Origin: DASSFG01 sp035547915
GTDB lineage: Bacteria; Planctomycetota; Planctomycetia; Pirellulales; JAICIG01
Reading direction: 5' to 3'
Length of the DNA: 64,000 nt
Assembly: GCA_035547915.1 (NCBI GenBank)
Contig: DASZTS010000029.1
Location: 62,001-126,000, forward strand
Numbering within the stretch: position 1 is the first letter of the stretch; every line of letters begins with the position of its first letter. Both the position numbers and the translations under genes were made by a program. Below are positions 55,763 through 64,000 of the stretch, piece by piece. The notes beneath the pieces were generated by a model that had not been told where the DNA came from, did no database searches, and saw only the letters and a list, made by a program, of their open reading frames with translations.

Positions 55763-57700
55763 GTGAGTTTCGCCCTTCCACTCAATGCCCTCAGGGGCGC
55801 TTCGGTGCAGCGGCGCTTGTCTAATTGGCAAGCCCTCCTACCCAAGGTGACCGAATTTGAGACGGGCCTGCAACGCCTCTCCGACCACGAACTGCGCAAG
55901 CAAAGCCTCTCGCTACGCTACCGGGCCAAGAGCCAGGAGCCGCTCGATCGGCTGATGCCCGAAGCGTACGCACTCGTTCGCGAGGCCGGCCGCCGCACGA
56001 TCAATATGCGACATTTCGATGTGCAGATCCTGGGCGGCATCGCGATGCACAACCACGCCATCGTTGAGATGCAAACGGGCGAAGGAAAGACGCTCACCGC
56101 AACCCTACCCGTCTATCTCCACGCGCTCACGGGCCGTGGCGTGCAATTGGCGACGGTCAACGACTATCTGGCCCGCCGCGACGCCGAATGGATGGGGCCG
56201 ATCTACGACATGCTCGGCATGTCGGTGGGCGTGATCGAAAGCCAGATGTCTCAGCCTGCCCGGCGGAAGGCCTACGCCAGCGACGTGACCTATGGCACGG
56301 CCAAGGAGTTCGGGTTCGACTTCTTGCGAGACCGGCTGTTGTTGCGACGGATCAACGAGGGTTTGACCGATTTCCTGGGAGGTATGCTCGGTCAGCAGGG
56401 GCCCACGGCGGAGGAGCCGGTGCAGCGGGCGGCGAACTTCGTCGTCGTCGACGAGGCCGACAGTATTCTCATCGACGAGGCCCGCACACCGCTCATCATC
56501 AGTGCCCTGCCCACCGAGGAAGAGAAGATCGCCGTCGAATGCTACCGCTGGAGCGCCAAAGTCTCTGGCGAGTTCGAGGACGAAGAGCATTACACCTACG
56601 ATCACGAGAAGCAATCGGTGGAGTTGACCCCCGAGGGGCGGCAACTTGTGCGGACGCTGCCCAAGCCGCCCGCCATGGACGCCGTCGGCATGTTCACCAT
56701 CTACGAATACATCGAACGGGCAATCAAGGTGAATCGGGCCTTCACGCTCGACCGGCAGTACGTGGTGCGCGACGGCGAGATCGTGATCGTCGACGAATAT
56801 ACGGGCCGGTTGTCGGAGGGGCGCAAGTGGCGCGATGGCATCCACCAGGCCATCGAAGCCAAGGAATCGGTCGAGGTGACCGTGGCGACCGGACAAGCGG
56901 CACGCGTGACCGTGCAAGACTTCTTCCTGCGATATGAGCAACTGACCGGCATGACGGGCACCGCGATCAGTTCGGCCGGCGAGCTGCGCAAGATTTACGA
57001 AGTCGATGTGATTCCCATTCCCACAAACCGGCCCGCCATCCGCCGCCGCTTGCCCGACCGCACGTTCGGTACGGAAGATAAGAAGTGGGAAGCGATCGTG
57101 GCCGAGGTGCGCGAGCTGCACGACCAAGGCCGCCCGGTCCTGATCGGCACCCGCTCGATCGACAAATCGGTACATCTCGCGGGATTGCTCAAGAAGGCGG
57201 GCATCGAACACCAGGTGCTCAATGCCCACCAGATCGCAGCCGAGGCCGACATTGTCGCGCGGGCGGGCTTGAAGGGACGCGTCACGGTCTCGACCAACAT
57301 GGCGGGCCGTGGCACCGATATCAAGTTGGGCGAAAACGTGTCCGAGCTGGGTGGTCTGCACGTGATCCTGACCGAGATGCACGACTCGGCGCGTATCGAC
57401 CGCCAGCTCATCGGCCGTTGCGGACGACAGGGCGACCCCGGTACGTACCGGCAGTATTTGTCGCTCGACGACGATATCTTGCTGGCCGGGCTTGGCCCCG
57501 ATAAGGCCGAAAAACTCAAGGACCTAGGGAAGTCGTCGGCGGGGTCGTTCGATCACCTCAGCCGCCTGTTCCGCAAGGCGCAGCGTATCATCGAGCGGCG
57601 CCACTTCCGCGACCGCCGGGTGCTGATGTACTACGAGAAGGAACGCCAGAAGCTGCAAAAGCAGATGGGCCAGGATCCGTATCTCGACACGGCCGGATAA
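55763..57700 (+). CDS. short SecA-like ATPase lacking the C-terminal half
   Basis: 645 residues from GTG 55763; full SecA is about 800-1200. NBD1 has Walker A TGEGKT at 105-110, VNDYLARRDAEWM, and DEAD at 230-233. The preprotein cross-linking region follows (~235-370), then NBD2 with STNMAGRGTDIKLG at about 509-522 and GRCGRQGDPG. After that only the first scaffold-helix segment remains (RKAQRIIERRHFRDRR, ~604-619). The wing domain, two-helix finger and zinc tail are absent. It may be an accessory translocase or a remodeller. A second, full-length SecA is expected elsewhere in the genome. Confidence 0.9.
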   Translation: MSFALPLNALRGASVQRRLSNWQALLPKVTEFETGLQRLSDHELRKQSLSLRYRAKSQEPLDRLMPEAYALVREAGRRTINMRHFDVQILGGIAMHNHAIVEMQTGEGKTLTATLPVYLHALTGRGVQLATVNDYLARRDAEWMGPIYDMLGMSVGVIESQMSQPARRKAYASDVTYGTAKEFGFDFLRDRLLLRRINEGLTDFLGGMLGQQGPTAEEPVQRAANFVVVDEADSILIDEARTPLIISALPTEEEKIAVECYRWSAKVSGEFEDEEHYTYDHEKQSVELTPEGRQLVRTLPKPPAMDAVGMFTIYEYIERAIKVNRAFTLDRQYVVRDGEIVIVDEYTGRLSEGRKWRDGIHQAIEAKESVEVTVATGQAARVTVQDFFLRYEQLTGMTGTAISSAGELRKIYEVDVIPIPTNRPAIRRRLPDRTFGTEDKKWEAIVAEVRELHDQGRPVLIGTRSIDKSVHLAGLLKKAGIEHQVLNAHQIAAEADIVARAGLKGRVTVSTNMAGRGTDIKLGENVSELGGLHVILTEMHDSARIDRQLIGRCGRQGDPGTYRQYLSLDDDILLAGLGPDKAEKLKDLGKSSAGSFDHLSRLFRKAQRIIERRHFRDRRVLMYYEKERQKLQKQMGQDPYLDTAG

Positions 57701-57717
57701 CGTCAGGCCCGCGGCGT

Positions 57718-57747
57718 CATCAGGCCGACAGTTACATCAGGCCGACA
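57718..57747. repeat. 13-bp direct repeat at a gene end
   Basis: CATCAGGCCGACA occurs at 57718-57730 and again at 57735-57747, four bases apart. The second copy covers the stop codon and last three codons of the metallophosphoesterase. It looks like a small tandem duplication in the gap between two convergent genes. Confidence 0.5.
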
Positions 57748-58924
57748 AGCGCTGCTCGCGCAGCGGATTGGGCTCGAAGATCTGCAAGAATCGGCCCGCC
57801 GCGTTGGGACGCACCACACGCACCGTGCCCCGCGTTCCAACGAGTTGCAACTCACCGGCCACGACGCGCACCTGTGCTTCTCCGATCCCCTCGGCAACGA
57901 CGCCCAGCGGAGCACGGAGTACCGTGTCGTATTCGACCAGCATCCCGCGCTCGATGAGAAACGCGCTGCGGCCTATTTCGAACAAGGGCTTGCCGCTGGG
58001 ATACGGCGGCGGCGCGAAGTGAACCTCGCCGTTCATTCCCTCGTGGGGCGACAGAATCTCACTCGCCCCGCTGGCGTAATCGAAGCGAAGGTTGGCCACG
58101 ACCTCGCCCGTGCCGTGATCGAGCGTCGATAGGACATAACCCTGGCGATCGTGATCGACCACCCGGCTGTGGTGGGCGCCGTCGCGCGAGACGCTGCCGA
58201 TCACGCCCGTGTGGACGAAGGTGCATTGGCCGACACGAGAAAATGAGTCGGGATAGTTTTGTCCCAGGTGGTTGTGGGCCGAGAACCAGAGCTTGATCTG
58301 CGGATTGGCGCGGACGATCTCGATGAACCGTTCCGGCCGATCGGTATGGTTCAACCAGGCATTCGGGCATTTGAGATGGATGTTCTGCAAGACCCGCAAT
58401 CCCGAGCCGATGATCGGTGCGTGCGAGAAGACAAACGTCGGGCGCTGCCGATGACGGGCCAGCGTGGCCGAGAACCAAGCGAGTTGGGCATCGTCGATAT
58501 AGACCTCGTGGCAGCAGCCGCGGTTGCCGCGGAAACGTGTGGTCGACAGACAGATGCCCAGGGCATGGCCCAAGTCGACTTCGCGGTAGGGCGTTGTGGC
58601 TGCGAACGCCTCGCACCAGGCCGCCACGGTCTCGGCGTCGGAGGCATACTCCGGGCCCTCCATGTCGTGATTGCCCATCAGCGTGGCGAAGGGACGATCG
58701 AATCCCTGCAAGAAATCGAGCCCTTCCATGAACGACTGCCAGGTGCCGCAGTGGCTGTAGCCGCCCTGATCGCCCAATTGGAAGACCGCATCGGGTTTGG
58801 CGGCCACTGCCTGGGCTCGGGCCGCGCGATAGTCTCCGTCTTCGGGCGCCTCGTAATGCAAGTCGCCCATCACGGCGAACCGCTGCTTCTGCTCTTTAAC
58901 CACGCTTACAAACCTCTTTATCAA
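57737..58924 (-). CDS. calcineurin-like metallophosphoesterase
   Basis: 395 residues. The five metal-binding blocks are present in order: GDLHYE, QLGDQGG, LMGNHDME, FVFSHAPI and WFSAHNHLGQ. The C-terminal ~130 residues form a beta-rich extension (LFEIGRSAFLIERGMLVEYDTVL). No signal peptide, so cytoplasmic. Phosphomonoester or phosphodiester hydrolysis is expected; substrate unknown. It is convergent with the secA-like gene, 36 bases away, and divergent from the PVC-type heme gene. An in-frame start at the ATG 58924 is used; the first block lies at residues 20-25. Confidence 0.85.
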   Translation of the reverse strand: MIKRFVSVVKEQKQRFAVMGDLHYEAPEDGDYRAARAQAVAAKPDAVFQLGDQGGYSHCGTWQSFMEGLDFLQGFDRPFATLMGNHDMEGPEYASDAETVAAWCEAFAATTPYREVDLGHALGICLSTTRFRGNRGCCHEVYIDDAQLAWFSATLARHRQRPTFVFSHAPIIGSGLRVLQNIHLKCPNAWLNHTDRPERFIEIVRANPQIKLWFSAHNHLGQNYPDSFSRVGQCTFVHTGVIGSVSRDGAHHSRVVDHDRQGYVLSTLDHGTGEVVANLRFDYASGASEILSPHEGMNGEVHFAPPPYPSGKPLFEIGRSAFLIERGMLVEYDTVLRAPLGVVAEGIGEAQVRVVAGELQLVGTRGTVRVVRPNAAGRFLQIFEPNPLREQRLSA

Positions 58925-58977
58925 ACATCGTTTATTCTTCGTCTGATTGTCGCAGAAAGGGCACTTTGCCGAAAGCT

Positions 58978-58997
58978 CGTTAATGGTTCCGTTAACG
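58978..58997. promoter_or_regulatory. inverted repeat in divergent promoter region
   Basis: CGTTAA at 58978-58983 and TTAACG at 58992-58997 form a perfect 6-bp inverted repeat with an 8-base spacer, in the 171-base gap between the metallophosphoesterase and PVC-type heme genes. Operator-like, but not assigned to a known regulator. Confidence 0.3.
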
Positions 58998-59095
58998 CGA
59001 TGGTCATCGAATGCTCACATCTCTTGAACTGCGGTTCGGCGGAATCGACAATTATTCCGTTCTCCGCCTCGTTTTCGTGAGGGTTTGCTGAGAAG

Positions 59096-62092
59096 ATGAA
59101 GACATTCCAACGATTGGTTTTATCGGGCTTTTGGCTTCTGCTTGCATCGTCTTCATTCTGGCCGGTAGCGGCCGATGAACCGGCGCGGCCGCCGCAGCCG
59201 GAGGAGGCGGCCAAGAAGATACAAGTGACGGCGGATTTGGAGATCGCGCTCTTTGCCGCCGAGCCGCTCGTGCGGCAGCCAGTCAGCATGAGTTTCGACC
59301 ATCGGGGGCGCCTGTGGGTGCTGGAGTACATCCAGTATCCGAACCCGAACGGTCTGAATCCCACGGCCGTCGACGAGTACTTGCGAACGAAGTACGACCG
59401 CGTGCCTGAGCCGCCACCGCGCGGTCCGCAGGGAAACGATTGCGTTACCATCCTCGAGGATACCGACGGTGACGGCCGGGCGGATCGGGCCAAGGAGTTT
59501 TTGACCGGGCTGAACCTGGCATCGGGAATGGCGCTGGGCTACGACGGCGTGTTTGTCGCCCAACCGCCCTACCTGCTGTTCTATGCCGACCGCGACCACG
59601 ACGACGTGCCCGACGGCGATCCCGAGGTGCTGCTCAAGGGTTTCGGCATGGAGGATGCGCATGCGTTTGCCAATTCCTTGACGTGGGGACCCGACGGCTG
59701 GCTCTACGGCGCCCAGGGCAGCACGGTGACGGCCGACATTCGCGGCATCGGATTTCAACAAGGCGTCTGGCGCTACCATGTGCCGACGAAGCGCTTCGAG
59801 CTTTTCGCCGAAGGGGGCGGCAACACATGGGGCATCGATTTCGATCGCAACGGCCAGTTGTTCGCCGGCGGCAACACCACCGAGCCGCTCTGTCACCACG
59901 TGCAGGGAGCCTACTACATCAAGGGGTTCGGCAAGCATGGGCCGCTGCACAACCCCTATGCGTTCGGCTATTTCAACCCGGTGAAGCACGTCGGTCTGCT
60001 GGGAACGGCTTTGACCGGCGGCTGCGTGATCTACCAGGGGGGGCTGTTTCCGCAGCGATTCAACGACACTTGTATTTACCCGAACCTGCGGGCGAACGCG
60101 ATGCGCGTAGCGAGGCTGGTGCCGGTCGGGTCGACCTTCGAGTCGCACTACCAGGAGGATTTCGCGGTCAGTTCCGACATTTGGTTCCGCCCCGTCGATT
60201 GTCTGGTGGGCCCCGACGGCGCGCTCTATGCGGCCGACTGGTGCGACATCAACATCAGCCATACCAACCCTACGGACCGCAGCCAATGGTATCCGCCCAG
60301 CCGCACCGATGGACGCATCTGGCGTTTCGTTCCCGCCGGTACCAATCCTCGACCCATGGAACGGTTGGGACTCGAACAACTCGCAAGCGCGGACCTGTTG
60401 AAGTTGTTGATGCATCGCAATGCCTGGTACTCGCGCGAGGCGCTACGGATTCTGGGCGAGCGCCGCGATCGGTCGGTTGTCGAGGCGCTGCGGCCACTCT
60501 TGTTCGCCACGGCCGACGACCACCTGGCCCTCGAAGCGCTCTGGACGACCTATGTCTCAGACGGACTCGACGACGCGCTGGCGGCCGACTTGCTAGCCCA
60601 CCGATCGGCCGCCGTGCGCGCCTGGACGATACGGCTGCTCGGTGACGAGGGGCTCATTCCGGCCGCACTCTATCCCAAGTTGATCGAGATCGCCCGGGAC
60701 GAGCCAGACCCGTCTGTCCGCAGCCAACTGGCCTGCACGGCGAAACGACTGCCGGGGAAACAGGCGTTGCCGATCGTCGAACGGATGCTTGAGCGAGATG
60801 CGGATGCGAACGACACGCACCTGCCGCTCCTCGTATGGTGGGCTTTGGAAGATAAGGCGGTTTCCGACCGAGGCGACGTGCTAGGCCTGTTTGCCGATCG
60901 ATCGGTATGGCAACACCCGCTCGTACGCGATGCGCTCGCCCAGCGCCTCGTGCGGCGTTACGTCGGCGAACACTCAGCGGCCGGATGGGCCGCCTGTGTG
61001 CAATTGCTGAATGCCGTTCCCGAGCCCACTCAGCGGGATCGGTTGATCGCAGCCATCGACACGCAGTTGGCCGAAAGCCGGCTCGAGACGCCGCCGAAGG
61101 AACTCACCGAACTGATCGAAGGTTTGCTGTCACAGCCGACGGCGAGCCCCGCTGTGTTGCGGTTGGCGTTGCGGCTGCAAATTGCCGGCGCTCTGCCGAA
61201 GGCGCTCGCCCTCGTTGCGGACCGTGCGGCGTCGGCCGACGATCGGGCGGGGCTGATCGCGACGATCGGCGCCACGCGGCATCCTGAGTGCGTGCCGCCG
61301 CTGCTCGAATGTCTGTCGAAGGAAGAGCCGCTGGCGATCAGAGCGGCCGCGCTATCGGCCCTACAAGCGTATGGCGATGCGGAGATCGGCGAGTCACTGG
61401 TGACAGGCTATGCGGACATGACGCCGGAACTTCGCGCGCAAGCACGCGGGCTACTCGTCAGCCGGGCTGGTTGGGCGCACACACTCATCGACGCCGTGCG
61501 CGGCAAAAGAATCGCGGTGGGCGACGTCGATACAGCGCAGGTTCGTCAGATGCTCGTCCATAAAGACAAGGATCTGAACCGGCAAATCGAAGCATTGTGG
61601 GGCAAGGTGACGCCGTCGACGACCCGCGAGAAGCAGGGACGGATCAGCGCCGTGCAGACGATGCTATCCAAGTACCCAGGCGATGCGGCCGTCGGCAAAG
61701 GGCTGGTGCGCAAACATTGCGGTATCTGCCATACGTTCTTTGGCGAGGGCAACAAGATCGGGCCCGATTTGAGCACCGCCGATCGCAAGAACCTCACGGT
61801 CTTGTTGCCGAATGTCATCGATCCCAGCGCGATCATCCGTCCAGAGTTTGTTGCCTATACGGCACACACCGCTGACGGCCGCGTGCTCGACGGCTTATTA
61901 GCGAACTCCAATCCCGAAAGCGTGACGCTGCTCGATGCCAAGAATGTGCGCACGACGCTTCGGCGCGACGAGATCGAGGCGTTGGAACCATTGCCGACAT
62001 CGCTCATGCCGGAACGGTTGTTAGACACACTCAGCGTTCAAGAGATCTGCGACCTGTTCGCCTATCTGCGATCCGACGCGCCTGCCAAGTAA
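59096..62092 (+). CDS. PVC-type heme-binding CxxCH protein
   Basis: 998 residues with a signal peptide (LVLSGFWLLLASSSFWPVAA). Residues ~40-425 are the membrane-bound dehydrogenase-type propeller (SMSFDHRGRLWVLEYIQYPNP, ANSLTWGPDGWLYGAQG). Residues ~430-830 are HEAT-like helical repeats. The cytochrome part has CGICH at 875-879 followed by NKIGPDLS, and closes with a VLDGLLANSNPESVTLLDAK region. This architecture is a planctomycete/verrucomicrobial signature of periplasmic redox enzymes that probably act on carbohydrates. The gene starts 171 bases from the divergent metallophosphoesterase. Confidence 0.93.
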   Translation: MKTFQRLVLSGFWLLLASSSFWPVAADEPARPPQPEEAAKKIQVTADLEIALFAAEPLVRQPVSMSFDHRGRLWVLEYIQYPNPNGLNPTAVDEYLRTKYDRVPEPPPRGPQGNDCVTILEDTDGDGRADRAKEFLTGLNLASGMALGYDGVFVAQPPYLLFYADRDHDDVPDGDPEVLLKGFGMEDAHAFANSLTWGPDGWLYGAQGSTVTADIRGIGFQQGVWRYHVPTKRFELFAEGGGNTWGIDFDRNGQLFAGGNTTEPLCHHVQGAYYIKGFGKHGPLHNPYAFGYFNPVKHVGLLGTALTGGCVIYQGGLFPQRFNDTCIYPNLRANAMRVARLVPVGSTFESHYQEDFAVSSDIWFRPVDCLVGPDGALYAADWCDINISHTNPTDRSQWYPPSRTDGRIWRFVPAGTNPRPMERLGLEQLASADLLKLLMHRNAWYSREALRILGERRDRSVVEALRPLLFATADDHLALEALWTTYVSDGLDDALAADLLAHRSAAVRAWTIRLLGDEGLIPAALYPKLIEIARDEPDPSVRSQLACTAKRLPGKQALPIVERMLERDADANDTHLPLLVWWALEDKAVSDRGDVLGLFADRSVWQHPLVRDALAQRLVRRYVGEHSAAGWAACVQLLNAVPEPTQRDRLIAAIDTQLAESRLETPPKELTELIEGLLSQPTASPAVLRLALRLQIAGALPKALALVADRAASADDRAGLIATIGATRHPECVPPLLECLSKEEPLAIRAAALSALQAYGDAEIGESLVTGYADMTPELRAQARGLLVSRAGWAHTLIDAVRGKRIAVGDVDTAQVRQMLVHKDKDLNRQIEALWGKVTPSTTREKQGRISAVQTMLSKYPGDAAVGKGLVRKHCGICHTFFGEGNKIGPDLSTADRKNLTVLLPNVIDPSAIIRPEFVAYTAHTADGRVLDGLLANSNPESVTLLDAKNVRTTLRRDEIEALEPLPTSLMPERLLDTLSVQEICDLFAYLRSDAPAK

Positions 62093-62287
62093 CCGGCAAC
62101 TCGAACCGTGCTCTGCCGCGAGACCTGATCCGCCAAGCCACGGCGCCGCCAGAATCGCTTCCAATGCGATCCAAATGGTGGTTTAACGGATTTCTCATCG
62201 TTACACTGCTGGTATCGATCGTCACCGCGCCTAAATTGTTTCTTTGCGCAATAATTCCATACTGCCGCGGGCAATTGTGAGGCGAAC

Positions 62288-64000
62288 TTGTCGATTGTGT
62301 GCCCCAATTGCCAACAGGCAATGAAGATGAACCAGCCGAAGCCCGGCCGGTACACGCCGCAGTGCCCCAAGTGCAGCCATCGCTTGCTGATCGTCGTTTC
62401 CGACGATCCCTCGGTGGCGCCCAGCGTCGTACTTGTCAAGGAAAAACCAAAGGCGGCGGCCGAGCCGGCCCAAACGGTAGCTCCGGCAGCTCGCCGGCAG
62501 AATTTGGATGCCACGGCGGAGTTTTCCTCTCCGCAGGCTGCGCCGGCGGTCTCGAAAGGGGAGCCGGCCGCGACGCAAGCTCCTCGTAACCCGGCAACGA
62601 GTGCTTCGTCTTCAAAAGGGTTGGCCGCCACGCTCGCGCCCACGGCGCCGCCCTCGCCGCAGGGCGGCGACGACACGACCGGTTTCAAAGTGGCCGAAGA
62701 ACAACCTGCCGCTGGTCAATTGTCGGGTTCTCTCGGCGGTTATCAATTGCTCAAGCAGCTTGGCCGTGGCGGCATGGGTGCGGTCTATCTGGCCAAACAG
62801 GTGTCGCTCGATCGCAATGTGGCGGTCAAGGTGATGCGGTCCGACTGGGCTCGCGATCCGATCTTCGTAGCCCGTTTCACGCGTGAAGCCTACGCGGCCG
62901 CACAATTGGTCCATCACCACGTTGTGCAAATCTACGACATCGGGGTGGAGCGGCAGAACAATTATTTCAGCATGGAGTTGGTCGACGGCAAGTCGCTGTC
63001 CGATCTCATCGCCCAGCAAGGAAAACTCGATCCGCAGGTGGCCGTCGGCTTCATCCTCCAGGCGGCACGCGGCTTGGCGTTCGCGCATCAACAGGGAATG
63101 GTGCATCGCGACATCAAGCCCGATAACCTGCTCATCAACAGTCACGGTATTGTCAAAGTTGCCGATCTGGGAATCGTCAAGGTTCCCGGTGCAGCGAAGG
63201 AGGGCGAGGCGGCATCCCAAGGCGCTTCAGCGGGCTCTCTCACGGCCTCCGCGTCGAGTGCCGTCACCATGGCTGGCGTCGCGATGGGCACGCCCCATTT
63301 CATGGCGCCGGAGCAGGCACGCGATTCGGCCAGTGTCGACGCCCGTGCCGACATTTATTCGTTGGGCTGCACTCTCTATATGCTGCTCACCGGTCGGCCG
63401 CCGTTCGCGGGCAAGACGGCGATCGAGGTCATCACCAAGCACGCGTCCGAGCCGGTAATCCCGCCCGACGCCGTCGTGAAGCGCGTACCCAAGGATTTAT
63501 CGGATATCCTCTTGAAGATGGTGGCCAAGCAGGCCGAAGACCGCTACGCGAACATGGCGGAAGTCATCCGCGCGCTGGAAGGTTTTTTGGGAGTGGAGAG
63601 CGGCAAGCCGTTTTCGCCGCGTGAGGAACATGCGACGGCCTTGGAAGAAGCCGCGGCCGCTTTCTATGCGCCGGCCGTCGGCCGGCTGCGCGGCAAAGCG
63701 GTGCTGGCCTTTTTCGGTGTTCTGTTGCTGGCGACGCTGGTCTTTGCCTGGTTCCGGCCATCGTTGGCTATCGGCTGCTTGGGGCTGATGGTGATGACGC
63801 CGCTCGCCCATTTGGCCATCGTGGGCATCGCCCAAAAGACGTTCATCTTTGCCAAGACGCGACAACTGGTTTTCACCAGCGGTATCGGCGGTTGGCTCAA
63901 GGGCGCGATGGCCGCCCTGGTCCTGCTCGTCGTGTTGTACGCGCTCGGCTGGCTCTGGATCTGGATCGGGGCCGGACTGCTGGCCGCGCTGCTCGCTCTG
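62288..64000 (+). CDS. Ser/Thr protein kinase with N-terminal zinc ribbon, 3' end missing
   Basis: 571 residues visible; open at the window edge. Start is TTG 62288 with GAGG five bases upstream. Residues 5-35 form a zinc ribbon with two CxxC pairs (CPNCQQ, CPKCSH). An Ala/Pro-rich linker leads to the kinase domain at ~152-430: GRGGMGAVYLAK, then Lys in NVAVKVM, HRDIKPDN (His273, Asp275), ADLG in place of DFG, and GTPHFMAPEQ. The activation segment carries an insert rich in Ala and Ser. At least four hydrophobic segments follow from ~470. PknB-like kinases with zinc ribbons are common in planctomycetes. Target unknown. Confidence 0.9.
   Translation, partial: MSIVCPNCQQAMKMNQPKPGRYTPQCPKCSHRLLIVVSDDPSVAPSVVLVKEKPKAAAEPAQTVAPAARRQNLDATAEFSSPQAAPAVSKGEPAATQAPRNPATSASSSKGLAATLAPTAPPSPQGGDDTTGFKVAEEQPAAGQLSGSLGGYQLLKQLGRGGMGAVYLAKQVSLDRNVAVKVMRSDWARDPIFVARFTREAYAAAQLVHHHVVQIYDIGVERQNNYFSMELVDGKSLSDLIAQQGKLDPQVAVGFILQAARGLAFAHQQGMVHRDIKPDNLLINSHGIVKVADLGIVKVPGAAKEGEAASQGASAGSLTASASSAVTMAGVAMGTPHFMAPEQARDSASVDARADIYSLGCTLYMLLTGRPPFAGKTAIEVITKHASEPVIPPDAVVKRVPKDLSDILLKMVAKQAEDRYANMAEVIRALEGFLGVESGKPFSPREEHATALEEAAAAFYAPAVGRLRGKAVLAFFGVLLLATLVFAWFRPSLAIGCLGLMVMTPLAHLAIVGIAQKTFIFAKTRQLVFTSGIGGWLKGAMAALVLLVVLYALGWLWIWIGAGLLAALLAL

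Noticed and set aside
56105..57382. Minus-strand frame of 425 codons opposite the secA-like gene
   Set aside because: Antisense of conserved SecA motifs; His/Gln/Arg-rich without a family.

Overview
The window reads as a chromosomal segment of a planctomycete, probably of the Pirellulales/Planctomycetales type. The evidence is the gene content: paired DUF1549/DUF1553 and DUF1501 proteins, a PVC-type heme-binding CxxCH protein, three large surface proteins with the planctomycetal LEPR-like N-terminal motif, a lipid A gene set, high GC, and frequent TTG/GTG starts. No plasmid, phage or CRISPR signals were seen. About 42 genes are supported, with one tRNA and one likely transposase remnant.

Layout. 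1-251: 3' end of a CBS-domain gene. 272-6422 (minus): an envelope run of ompH/skp-like, lpxC, lpxA, a Gfo/Idh/MocA oxidoreductase translationally coupled to lpxA, an O-antigen-ligase-like membrane protein and an LssY-C protein. 6661-9578 (minus): a small hypothetical protein, a cardiolipin-synthase-like phospholipase D and an MFS transporter. 9679-15924 (minus): a 2081-residue LEPR surface protein with fifteen ~99-residue WGDG repeats and a DUF4214 tail. 16103-18014 (minus): an SDR plus Gfo/Idh pair, divergent from surE (18177). 19000-24848: a putative lipoprotein, a glycine-zipper protein, a PLP enzyme of the D-cysteine desulfhydrase/ACC deaminase family, a Gly/Tyr-rich secreted protein, an LRR protein and an AAA ATPase. 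25000-34003: a degradative/secretory locus with an esterase, a ceramidase-like protein and a PQQ-type propeller on the minus strand, and DUF1549/DUF1553 plus DUF1501 genes on the plus strand. 34075-34145: tRNA-Gln(CTG). 34379-37061: a transposase-like remnant, a DUF488 gene and a solo DUF1501 gene. 37332-43164: two more LEPR/DUF4214 surface proteins. 43200-54703 (minus): a compact uvrC, then glgE, a treS-maltokinase fusion and glgB, then a di-heme peroxidase-like protein and a quinone oxidoreductase. 55043-64000: a proline-rich lipoprotein, a short SecA paralogue, a metallophosphoesterase, the PVC-type heme protein and a Ser/Thr kinase that runs off the end.

How genes work together. The lipid A block supplies early LPS steps (LpxA acylation, LpxC deacetylation) beside an OmpH chaperone and surface-polysaccharide genes. 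The glgE-treS/mak-glgB set is the whole trehalose to maltose to maltose-1-phosphate to branched alpha-glucan route in one operon-like run. The 25-34 kb block looks like a periplasmic or outer-membrane polymer-utilisation locus.

The observations most worth a second look are the SecA-like ATPase that lacks the two-helix finger and the rest of the C-terminal half, the compact UvrC with no HhH domain, the lpxA-coupled oxidoreductase, and the three LEPR/DUF4214 proteins. I found no self-contained system that I can call new with confidence.
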